DNA of 7,497 nt, taken from assembly GCA_937139435.1 (NCBI GenBank), contig CAKZPX010000064.1, forward strand, positions 1-7,497, given 5' to 3'. Below are positions 1-5,726 of this stretch, in pieces. The translations under genes were made by a program, and so were the position numbers. Each line of letters begins with the position of its first letter. Position 1 is the stretch's first letter. Source of the stretch: an uncultured bacterium (GTDB lineage: Bacteria > Hydrothermota > Tepidihabitantia > Tepidihabitantales > Tepidihabitantaceae). The notes below the pieces were generated by a model. That model worked only from the letters and a program-made list of their open reading frames with translations. It did no database searches and was not told the origin of the DNA.

Positions 1-1050
1 CGCCATCACCCTTGGGGCACGACGGTTCAAATCCTCCCGCACGCACTCTTCCAGCAACTCAATCGCCACCACCGTCTCTGCCTTACCAACGCCCACCCGT
101 TCACAAAAGTTCCTGATTGACTCCGGTGTGTAGCCACGGCGGCGCATCCCGGCAATGGTCGGCATCCTGGGGTCATCCCAGCCCGACACATCGCCGGCCT
201 GAACCAGTTCCAGCAACCGGCGCTTGCTCATCACAGTATAGCTCAGATTTAAACGGGCAAACTCCACCTGACGGGGATGATGAATTCCCAATTGTTCAAT
301 GAACCAGTCATAAAGCGGTCGGTGGTCTTCAAACTCCAGGGTACAGATGGAATGGGTAATCCCCTCAATGGCGTCGGACTGACCGTGCGCCCAGTCATAG
401 GTTGGATAGATACACCACCGGTCACCGGTGCGATGATGGGCTACCTTCATAATCCGATACATCACCGGGTCACGCAGGTTCAGATTTGGCGATGCCATAT
501 CAATCTTTGCCCGCAGCGTCCGGGAACCATCCGGAAACTCTCCCCGCCGCATGCGCTCAAAAAGTTCCAGGTTCTCCGCCACGGTCCGGTTGCGGTACGG
601 GCTCTCCTTACCGGGCTCGGTCAGTGTGCCCCGGTACGCACGCACCTCGTCCGGAGACAGGTCACACACATACGCCTTGCCCATCTTGATTAACTGCACC
701 GCCCATTCGTAGAGCTGGTCAAAATAGTCGGACGCATAATAGAGATGCTCGGCCCAGTCAAACCCGAGCCAGCGCACATCAGCAATTATCGCCTGCACAT
801 ACTCCTCGGTCTCCTTTTCCGGGTTGGTATCATCAAACCGCAGGTGGCACCGCCCGCCATACTCCTGGGCGATACCGAAGTTCAAACATATCGACTTGGC
901 ATGACCTATATGCAGATAGCCATTGGGCTCCGGAGGAAACCGGGTCACCACCGGTGGTGAAAAACGTCCGCTCTGTAAATCCTCATTAATTATCCGCCGG
1001 ATAAAGTCCAGTCCCGGCTTTTCCCTTTTCTCCTTTTCCTGTTCTGCCAT
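1..1050 (-). CDS. glnS: Glutaminyl-tRNA synthetase, N-terminal 350 residues (3' end outside window)
   Basis: Class I synthetase that attaches glutamine to tRNA-Gln in the cytoplasm. The frame is open from the ATG at 1050 to the left edge with no stop, giving 350 residues. The signature PPEPNGYLHIGH lies at residues 39-50, with the HIGH motif exact at 47-50. The second ATP-binding motif is VMSKR at 273-277, the GlnRS form of KMSKS. RFDDTNPEKE (71-80), YDWAHGQSDAIEG (218-230) and the EFEDHRPLYDWF stretch (239-250) are typical of GlnRS rather than GluRS. A full protein is about 550 residues, so roughly 200 residues, mainly the anticodon-binding beta-barrels, lie beyond the edge. The start is supported by an AAAGGAG Shine-Dalgarno 7 nt upstream. 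The gene begins 14 nt after the gltX stop, so the two are co-transcribed and probably coupled. Identity is secure; only the end is missing. Confidence 0.96.
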   Translation of the reverse strand, partial: MAEQEKEKREKPGLDFIRRIINEDLQSGRFSPPVVTRFPPEPNGYLHIGHAKSICLNFGIAQEYGGRCHLRFDDTNPEKETEEYVQAIIADVRWLGFDWAEHLYYASDYFDQLYEWAVQLIKMGKAYVCDLSPDEVRAYRGTLTEPGKESPYRNRTVAENLELFERMRRGEFPDGSRTLRAKIDMASPNLNLRDPVMYRIMKVAHHRTGDRWCIYPTYDWAHGQSDAIEGITHSICTLEFEDHRPLYDWFIEQLGIHHPRQVEFARLNLSYTVMSKRRLLELVQAGDVSGWDDPRMPTIAGMRRRGYTPESIRNFCERVGVGKAETVVAIELLEECVREDLNRRAPRVMA

Positions 1051-1057
1051 GAGTAAT

Positions 1058-1064
1058 CTCCTTT
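1058..1064 (-). promoter_or_regulatory. Ribosome binding site of glnS
   Basis: AAAGGAG on the minus strand, 7 nt before the glnS ATG. It abuts the gltX stop codon at 1065-1067, so ribosomes finishing gltX sit over this site. It is one of the clearest Shine-Dalgarno sequences in the window and fixes the glnS start. Confidence 0.8.
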
Positions 1065-2639
1065 CTACCGCGCCAGTCCCTGTAGTGCCCTTTCAATCCG
1101 GGAGATGGTTCTCTCCCGTCCCAGAATCAACATACAGTCAACAATCGCAAACCCGTAATCCCTGCCGGTCAATGCCACCCGCAGCGCCTGACTTACCGCC
1201 ATCGGCTTAACACCGCTTTTATCTGCCAGCCCGTCAACCAGCCCGATCAGGTTCTCCGGGTCAAAACTCGTCACCGAACCCAGCACCGCAAGCAACTCCC
1301 GCAGAATCGCCTGCTGTGCCTCAGGTCGAACCCAGCGTATCAGCGCCTTCTCATCAATTGCCAGCCCGGTATCCGGCAGGAAAAAGTATTCATAATCAAG
1401 AATATCACCGGCAACCTTTATCCGGTCACCCGCTGCCTGAACAATCCTGTTAACCATCATCTTTTCCTCATCGCCTGGCGGTGAAGACACCAGTCCGGCA
1501 CCCTGCAAATAGGGCAACACCAGTTCCACCCTCTCCGCAACCGACCTTGCCATCATATAATGCACCTGAAACGCCAGCAGCCGCTGCGGGTCAAAACTGG
1601 CAGGCGCCTTTGCCACCCGTTCCAGAGAAAACAAACGGGTCAGCTCCTCCCGGGTAAAAAACTCGGTTCGGTCATCTAAAGACCAACCCAGAAGCGCCAG
1701 ATAATTTATCAGCGCCTCCGGCAAAAACCCCACCCGTTGATAAAAGTCCACCACCACCGGATTAAACAGGTCGTCGTTAACTGTCCAGCCCATCCGCCGG
1801 GCGATCTTCTCACCGCGCCGCATCAGCTCATTGAACTCCGGCTTCTTTAAATACTCCTTTAACTTCCGTTTACTCAACTTATTCTTGCTCCCCGGCTCAG
1901 CAACAAACGGCAGATGGGCAAATCGGGGCAGTTTATACCCTAACGCCTGCAGAATAAAAATCTGCCGTGGTGTATTGGAGAGATGCTCCTCGGCCCTGAT
2001 AATGTGGCTGATTTGAAACTCACCATCATCAACTGCGCTGGTCAGATGGTAAATAAACGAACCATCTGCCCGCTGAATGATGTGGTCCTGCTCCAGTGCC
2101 AGGTCAAACTCCACCCGACCCCGGATTAAATCCTCCACCACCATCCCCCCCTCCTGCGGCATCTTCAACCGCACCACCGGCTTTCTGCCTTCCGCCTCAA
2201 AGCGTGCCCGCTCGGTCGCTGTCTCGGCCATCCAGCGCCGGCTGTAACGGCATGTCCTGCCCTCCTGCCGTGCCTGCTCCCGCTCCCGGGCGATATCCTC
2301 GGGTGTGGCGTAATCAAGATAGGCGGCACCGCATGCCAGTAGTTTTTCCACCGCCTCCTGGTAAATCCTTTTCCGCTGCGACTGGTAATAAGGCTCATAA
2401 GGTCCGCCCCGATCCGGACCCTCATCCCATTCAAGCCCCAGCCAGCGCAACCCCTCCAGAATTGGCAAAAGCATCTCCGCCTGATTCCGTTCCTGGTCGG
2501 TATCATCAATGCGCAGGATAAACACCCCACCATGCTGTCGGGCAAAAAGCCAGTTATACAATGCGGTGCGTGCCAGTCCCAGATGCATCGCACCGGTGGG
2601 CGACGGCGCTACCCGAACCCGCACACGCTCATTAGTCAT
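1065..2639 (-). CDS. gltX: Glutamyl-tRNA synthetase (GluRS)
   Basis: Complete 524-residue class I synthetase that charges tRNA-Glu with glutamate. The N-terminus carries APSPTG (11-16) and the HIGH-equivalent HLGL (19-22), then LRIDDTDQER (42-51). IRAEEHLSNTPRQ (214-226) is the usual GluRS active-site stretch and KLSKRK (254-259) is the KMSKS motif. NYLALLGWS (312-320) and SFDPQRL (348-354) lead into the helical anticodon-binding domain. Bacterial GluRS is usually about 470-500 residues. The excess fits an insert at roughly 260-300, between KLSKR and the FLPEALINYL stretch. The paired-cysteine zinc motif of the E. coli enzyme is not evident near residues 100-130; only C103 and C130 are there. 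The ATG at 2639 gives the normal N-terminus, although its upstream ribosome binding site is weak. It follows two tRNA-Ser genes by about 46 nt and precedes glnS by 14 nt. Because GlnRS is also present, this GluRS is presumably the discriminating type (inference). Confidence 0.96.
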   Translation of the reverse strand: MTNERVRVRVAPSPTGAMHLGLARTALYNWLFARQHGGVFILRIDDTDQERNQAEMLLPILEGLRWLGLEWDEGPDRGGPYEPYYQSQRKRIYQEAVEKLLACGAAYLDYATPEDIAREREQARQEGRTCRYSRRWMAETATERARFEAEGRKPVVRLKMPQEGGMVVEDLIRGRVEFDLALEQDHIIQRADGSFIYHLTSAVDDGEFQISHIIRAEEHLSNTPRQIFILQALGYKLPRFAHLPFVAEPGSKNKLSKRKLKEYLKKPEFNELMRRGEKIARRMGWTVNDDLFNPVVVDFYQRVGFLPEALINYLALLGWSLDDRTEFFTREELTRLFSLERVAKAPASFDPQRLLAFQVHYMMARSVAERVELVLPYLQGAGLVSSPPGDEEKMMVNRIVQAAGDRIKVAGDILDYEYFFLPDTGLAIDEKALIRWVRPEAQQAILRELLAVLGSVTSFDPENLIGLVDGLADKSGVKPMAVSQALRVALTGRDYGFAIVDCMLILGRERTISRIERALQGLAR

Positions 2640-2685
2640 ATTAGCAACTGCTTATCTGACCTAACGGTTTTCTAACTGCAGCCAA

Positions 2686-2774
2686 CGGAGAGGAAGGGAT
2701 TCGAACCCTTGATACCCGATTAAGGGTATAACCGCTTAGCAAGCGGTTGCCTTCAGCCGCTCGGCCACCTCTCC
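2686..2774 (-). tRNA. tRNA-Ser, anticodon GCU
   Basis: Class II tRNA of 89 nt on the minus strand. It shows a 7-bp acceptor stem (GGAGAGG with CCTCTCC), a D arm closed by GCC/GGC, an anticodon stem ACCGC/GCGGT with loop TTGCTAA (anticodon GCT at 2740-2738), a 20-nt variable region able to form the long serine-type arm (TACCC/GGGTA), and a T arm AAGGG-TTCGAAT-CCCTT. The discriminator base is G, as expected for serine tRNA. CCA is not encoded: TTG follows. It reads AGC/AGU codons. It is the second of two adjacent serine tRNAs and lies 46 nt upstream of gltX. Confidence 0.97.
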
Positions 2775-2802
2775 TGATTGTCATTACCTCGTGGTCTTAC
2801 CT

Positions 2803-2823
2803 GTCCGACCCATCTCCTCGGAC
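2803..2823 (-). repeat. Short inverted repeat between the two tRNA-Ser genes
   Basis: Arms GTCCGA and TCGGAC (6 bp, perfect) enclose a 9-nt loop in the 61-nt spacer between the tRNAs. No run of T follows on the minus strand, so it does not look like an intrinsic terminator. It could be a processing or spacer hairpin in the tRNA precursor. The evidence is structural only. Confidence 0.4.
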
Positions 2824-2835
2824 TTTTAATCAACA

Positions 2836-2923
2836 CGGAGGGCGCAGGATTCGAACCCGCAAGACCCGTCGCCGGGTCGGCAGATTTCAAGTCTGCTGCC
2901 TTACCAGGTTAGGCTAGCCCTCC
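2836..2923 (-). tRNA. tRNA-Ser, anticodon UGA
   Basis: Class II tRNA of 88 nt on the minus strand. It has acceptor GGAGGGC/GCCCTCC, D arm closed by GCC/GGC, anticodon stem GCAGA/TCTGC with loop CTTGAAA (anticodon TGA at 2889-2887), a 19-nt variable region with a strong ACCCG/CGGGT arm, and T arm GCGGG-TTCGAAT-CCTGC with one G-U pair. The discriminator base is G and CCA is not encoded. It reads UCA and other UCN codons. It is the first gene after the candidate promoter at 2986-3014. Confidence 0.97.
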
Positions 2924-2938
2924 GGATAAAACTTATCA

Positions 2939-2958
2939 GGTCTTAACCGGTTAAAACC
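2939..2958. repeat. 20-bp imperfect palindrome in the tRNA operon leader
   Basis: The site is symmetric about 2948/2949: 9 of 10 base pairs match, with one mismatch at 2942/2955, and the core is TTAACCGGTTAA. It lies between the candidate promoter (-10 at 2986-2991) and the tRNA-Ser(UGA) 5' end at 2923, so it is within the predicted 5' leader. It could be an operator or simply part of the precursor RNA. It has no loop, so a DNA-binding site is more natural than an RNA hairpin. Confidence 0.4.
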
Positions 2959-2985
2959 GTCCAGGCGCCTTACTAATTTAGAATC

Positions 2986-3014
2986 ATTATAATAAAAGTC
3001 AACAACCTACTCAA
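2986..3014 (-). promoter_or_regulatory. Candidate sigma70-type promoter for the tRNA-Ser/gltX/glnS cluster
   Basis: On the minus strand, TTGAGT (3014-3009) and TATAAT (2991-2986) are separated by exactly 17 nt. The -10 is a perfect consensus and the -35 matches 4 of 6. Transcription would start near 2979, about 55 nt before the tRNA-Ser(UGA) 5' end. It is the best promoter match in the intergenic region and the only evident one for the leftward cluster. Confidence 0.6.
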
Positions 3015-3131
3015 ACTTTTCTGACACCGCACCCAACTTCAGCCAGAAAGATGCCTGATTAGCGTCTGCCCGCCTGAACCCTGTTGATAACAACGCCCAT
3101 AAAATTAAATAGAGCCAAAATTCTGACATAA

Positions 3132-3156
3132 TTAACAGAAAATGTTGTTCTGTTAA
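3132..3156. repeat. 9-bp perfect inverted repeat, loop of 7
   Basis: Arms TTAACAGAA (3132-3140) and TTCTGTTAA (3148-3156) are perfectly complementary around AATGTTG. A further TTCTG lies at 3121-3125 and can pair with the first CAGAA. The arms are AT-rich and no T-run follows on either strand, so a terminator is unlikely. A binding site for a dimeric regulator between the two divergent transcription units is a reasonable reading, but no family is identified. Confidence 0.5.
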
Positions 3157-3241
3157 CCATTGCCCTCTAGTTTAACTTATTTATTTGCCTGTGGTTACAA
3201 TGAAGTTCCGCACCTGAAAAATGATTGATTCCGGGCAGGTA

Positions 3242-3265
3242 GGGGTTATACCCGGGGATAACCCC
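3242..3265. repeat. 8-bp perfect inverted repeat with GC-rich loop
   Basis: Arms GGGGTTAT (3242-3249) and ATAACCCC (3258-3265) flank ACCCGGGG, which contains the palindrome CCCGGG. The whole element is nearly symmetric. It lies about 290 nt upstream of the arcC start. No U-tract follows on either strand. It may be an operator or a stable hairpin. Confidence 0.5.
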
Positions 3266-3454
3266 GAAATCAAATTCAATTATTAAATCGTGCACCATCG
3301 GCAAAAGAAAGGTCTGACCTTACTCCATTTTTAACCTTATCTTTATTCTCCCTTGATATCACTTGACCATCTTAATAGCCGGTGATAGAACAGGAACCGG
3401 TTCTGTCTCCTGGATTATATATTATATCGCTTTACCAGGTGATGAGAAGAAACA

Positions 3455-3474
3455 GAGACAGGTTAGACTGTCTC
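3455..3474 (+). repeat. 7-bp hairpin with an alternative upstream pairing partner
   Basis: GAGACAG (3455-3461) and CTGTCTC (3468-3474) pair perfectly across the 6-nt loop GTTAGA. A second CTGTCTC at 3403-3409 could compete for the same GAGACAG. Two mutually exclusive hairpins would be possible if a transcript starts upstream of about 3400, for example from TTGACC-17-TAGAAC at 3363-3391. No poly-U follows, so classical attenuation is not shown. Confidence 0.4.
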
Positions 3475-3521
3475 AACGGACTGGCAACTGCAGGTCCTGC
3501 TTCACTACCGGAAAACGAGGC

Positions 3522-3549
3522 TTGATTGTTATCCGGAAACGGGTATTAT
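3522..3549 (+). promoter_or_regulatory. Candidate promoter immediately before arcC
   Basis: TTGATT (3522-3527), a 16-nt spacer and TATTAT (3544-3549; 5 of 6 to the -10 consensus) end 8 nt before the arcC ATG. If used, the transcript would begin at or beside the start codon, giving a leaderless mRNA. This would explain why no well-placed Shine-Dalgarno precedes the ATG. A second possible promoter, TTGACC-17-TAGAAC, lies at 3363-3391. Confidence 0.4.
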
Positions 3550-3557
3550 TTAAAACA

Positions 3558-4493
3558 ATGGGTATAACAGTTATCGCAATTGGTGGCAACTCGCTGATTA
3601 GAAGCAAGGAGAAGGTTTCCTTTGCTGACCAGGTGGCAAATCTCAAAACAACCTGCTTATCCATTGTCCAGCTCGTCGCCTCAGGTGAAAAGGTCGTACT
3701 GACCCATGGCAATGGTCCGCAGGTTGGCTTTGTCCTGATGCGCTCCTACTTTGCCCGCAACCATCTGCCAGAAATACCGCTGGATGCGGCAAACGCCCAG
3801 ACCCAGGCGGAAATCGGTTACATGATTCAGCAGGTGCTGGACAACCTATTCCGCCAGAAAAATATGACCCGGGGCGTGGTAACGGTAGTGACCCAGGTGG
3901 TGGTGGACAGAGATGACCCGGCATTTCTTAACCCGACGAAGCCGGTTGGTCCTTTCTATACCCGGCAGGAGGCGGTGAAACTGCAGCGCGACCTGGACTG
4001 GACAATAAAGGAGGATGCGGGCCGGGGGTTCCGCCGGCTTGTTCCGTCTCCAAGACCAAAAAGCATCGTTGAGATTGAAGAGATAAAACGGCTGGTTGAG
4101 ATGGAAGCGGTGGTGATCGCCTGTGGTGGTGGCGGGATACCGGTGGTGGAAGAGGATGGCGGGCTAACCGGTATTGCAGCGGTGATTGATAAAGACCTGG
4201 CATCCGCCCTGCTGGCAAATCTGCTCGGTGCCGAACGGCTGGTCATCTCAACTGCGGTTGACCGGGTGTATCTCAACTATGGACGACCTGATGCCCGACC
4301 CCTGGATAGGGTGAGCGCCGCCGAGATAAAAGCCTGTTATGAACAGGGACATTTTCCCGAAGGGAGTATGGGTCCAAAGGTCCTGGCGGCGATTGAATTT
4401 CTCAGCCGGGGTGGTAAAGAGGTGATCATCACCGACCCGGAGCACCTTGTTATGGCGATCCAGGGCAAGGCGGGCACCCGGATTCTGTCTTAA
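3558..4493 (+). CDS. arcC: Carbamate kinase
   Basis: This 311-residue cytoplasmic enzyme of the amino acid kinase fold catalyses the reversible transfer ATP + carbamate to ADP + carbamoyl phosphate. It is full length for the family (about 310). Visible motifs are AIGGNSL (7-13), THGNGPQVG (49-57), NAQTQAEIGY (79-88), NPTKPVGPFY (125-134) with the lysine characteristic of carbamate kinase, ACGGGGIPVV (188-197), VIDKDLAS (209-216) with the catalytic lysine, STAVDRVYLNYG (231-242) and GHFPEGSMGPKV (264-275). The frame stays open upstream to a TTG at 3363, but those 65 codons look unlike the family and the ATG at 3558 gives the exact usual N-terminus. It is first in a four-gene operon. No arginine deiminase or ornithine carbamoyltransferase is nearby, so the classic arginine deiminase pathway role is not supported by context. 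It may supply or consume carbamoyl phosphate for another process. Identity is secure; direction in vivo is unknown. Confidence 0.95.
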   Translation: MGITVIAIGGNSLIRSKEKVSFADQVANLKTTCLSIVQLVASGEKVVLTHGNGPQVGFVLMRSYFARNHLPEIPLDAANAQTQAEIGYMIQQVLDNLFRQKNMTRGVVTVVTQVVVDRDDPAFLNPTKPVGPFYTRQEAVKLQRDLDWTIKEDAGRGFRRLVPSPRPKSIVEIEEIKRLVEMEAVVIACGGGGIPVVEEDGGLTGIAAVIDKDLASALLANLLGAERLVISTAVDRVYLNYGRPDARPLDRVSAAEIKACYEQGHFPEGSMGPKVLAAIEFLSRGGKEVIITDPEHLVMAIQGKAGTRILS

Positions 4494-4496
4494 TCT

Positions 4497-5726
4497 ATGA
4501 ACAGCATCGTGCTCCTGTTTCTCGCCATCTCCCGGATGGTGCTTATCCCGATGGATTTAATTCAGACCGACCATCTCAAAGCCTATGGCATCGCCTACCG
4601 GGCATTGCAGAGAGGTGACCGGGTGGAATGGCTCCTGAACTACCGTGGTGGCTCCTTTCTTATCCCGGCAGATGACCAGCTGGTGCGGGACTGCCGGTTG
4701 AATGGCGTCCTGTTTCAAAATGTCTCGCCGGAGGAGATTGTCCGGATAAGGAAGACGATTGAGGCAAACAATATGGAATCGGTGGTACTGGAACGTCCCA
4801 CCCGGATTGCGGTATACGCCCCACCCACCGCTGACCCCTGGGACGATGCGGTGCGCCTGGCACTGGACTACGCCGGCATCCCCTATGATGTCCTCTGGGA
4901 CCGAGAGGTTCTAAATGGAAAACTCGCCAATTACGACTGGGTGCACCTGCATCACGAGGACTTCACCGGTCAGTTTGGTAAATTCTACTCCTCTTACCGG
5001 AATGAAAAATGGTATCAGGAAGAGGTGGCGCTGAATACCCGCACCGCCCGGGAACTGGGGTTTAAAAAGGTGAGCCAGTTAAAACTGGCGGTGGTGGAGA
5101 TGATCAGAAAATATGTTGCTGAAGGCGGGATGCTCTTTGCAATGTGCTCCGCAACCGACACCCCGGACATCGCCTGGGCAGCCCGCAACACCGACATCTG
5201 TGCCGCGGTCTTTGACGGCGATGATATTGACCCGCACTGCAATCGGAAACTGGACTATGCCGGCTGTTTCGCCTTTGAAAACTTCCAGGTTGTTACCGAC
5301 CCCTATATTTACGAACATTCCGATATTGACACCTATCAGGAGGCAACCGCCCGGGGCGCTGATATCTACTTCTCACTGTTTGACTTCTCGGCGAAATACG
5401 ACCCGGTTCCGACAATGCTTGTCCAGAACCATGTTGGTCTGGTAAAGGAGTTTTTAGGACAGAACTGCGGGTTCCGGCGCAACCTGTTAAAAAAAGATGT
5501 CCTGATACTGGGTGAGGTGGCAAACACCGAAGAGGTAAAATACATCCACGGCAAGTTCGGCAAGGGCACCTTCACCTTTCTGGGCGGGCACGACCCGGAA
5601 GACTACGCCCACCGGATTGGCGACCCCCCCACCGAACTGTCCCTGCACAAAAACTCACCCGGTTACCGCCTGATTTTGAACAATGTCCTTTTCCCGGCAG
5701 CAGAAAAGAAACCGCTCAAGACCTGA
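4497..5726 (+). CDS. Putatively exported GATase1-like protein of unknown function ('asparagine synthetase B' by misannotation)
   Basis: A 409-residue protein starting 3 nt after the arcC stop. The first 12 residues or so are hydrophobic and end near LIPMD (16-20), which suggests a short signal peptide or anchor, though the positive n-region is absent. Conserved-looking blocks are HLKAYGIAYRAL (26-37), WLLNYRGGSF (45-54), PWDDAVRLALDYAGIPYDV (114-132), DWVHLHHEDFTGQFGKFY (147-164), EGGMLFAMCSATD (209-221) and GTFTFLGGHDPEDYAHRIGDPPT (357-379). From memory, a conserved family with these blocks is often deposited as 'asparagine synthetase B'. However, no N-terminal Cys2 nucleophile (class II glutaminase) and no SGGxDS ATP-pyrophosphatase motif can be found, so that name is not supported. 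GGMLFAMCSA resembles the nucleophile elbow of class I glutamine amidotransferase/ThuA-like folds, making Cys217 and His365 candidate functional residues (inference). A later start at Met14 would remove the hydrophobic stretch. The stop overlaps the next start by one base (TGATG). Confidence 0.8.
   Translation: MNSIVLLFLAISRMVLIPMDLIQTDHLKAYGIAYRALQRGDRVEWLLNYRGGSFLIPADDQLVRDCRLNGVLFQNVSPEEIVRIRKTIEANNMESVVLERPTRIAVYAPPTADPWDDAVRLALDYAGIPYDVLWDREVLNGKLANYDWVHLHHEDFTGQFGKFYSSYRNEKWYQEEVALNTRTARELGFKKVSQLKLAVVEMIRKYVAEGGMLFAMCSATDTPDIAWAARNTDICAAVFDGDDIDPHCNRKLDYAGCFAFENFQVVTDPYIYEHSDIDTYQEATARGADIYFSLFDFSAKYDPVPTMLVQNHVGLVKEFLGQNCGFRRNLLKKDVLILGEVANTEEVKYIHGKFGKGTFTFLGGHDPEDYAHRIGDPPTELSLHKNSPGYRLILNNVLFPAAEKKPLKT

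Larger units (their letters stand above)
2924..3557. other. 634-bp divergent intergenic region without a convincing gene
   Basis: This stretch separates the leftward tRNA/synthetase cluster from the rightward arcC operon. It is more AT-rich than its flanks. It contains candidate promoters for both directions and four inverted repeats, listed separately. No RNA gene family is recognised. The only reading frames are a 40-residue minus-strand ORF (3007-3129) without a ribosome binding site and a 65-codon in-frame upstream extension of arcC. The richness in inverted repeats suggests a regulatory region. Confidence 0.6.

Noticed and set aside
277..693. 138-codon open frame on the plus strand
   Set aside because: Lies wholly antisense to the clear glnS reading frame and has no recognisable domain.
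2096..2593. Open frames of about 140 codons on both strands within gltX (proline-rich plus frame, Trp/Cys-rich minus frame)
   Set aside because: Shadows of gltX in other frames with low-complexity composition; gltX itself has all the family motifs.
3242..3265. Intrinsic terminator
   Set aside because: Good stem, but no U-tract on either side and no gene ending just before it.
3363..3557. 65-codon in-frame N-terminal extension of arcC from a TTG
   Set aside because: The extension does not resemble carbamate kinase, overlaps inverted repeats and a promoter match, and the ATG at 3558 gives the exact family length and N-terminus.
2924..3557. T-box, riboswitch or CRISPR array
   Set aside because: No repeated direct units, no T-box core sequence or recognisable aptamer; only short isolated inverted repeats are present.
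3643..4276. Several minus-strand open frames of 90-106 codons opposite arcC
   Set aside because: Proline/serine/arginine-rich antisense frames typical of GC-rich coding DNA; the arcC motifs explain this stretch.
4497..5726. Naming this gene asnB
   Set aside because: No Cys2 glutaminase nucleophile and no SGGxDS synthetase motif; the label appears to be an inherited misannotation.
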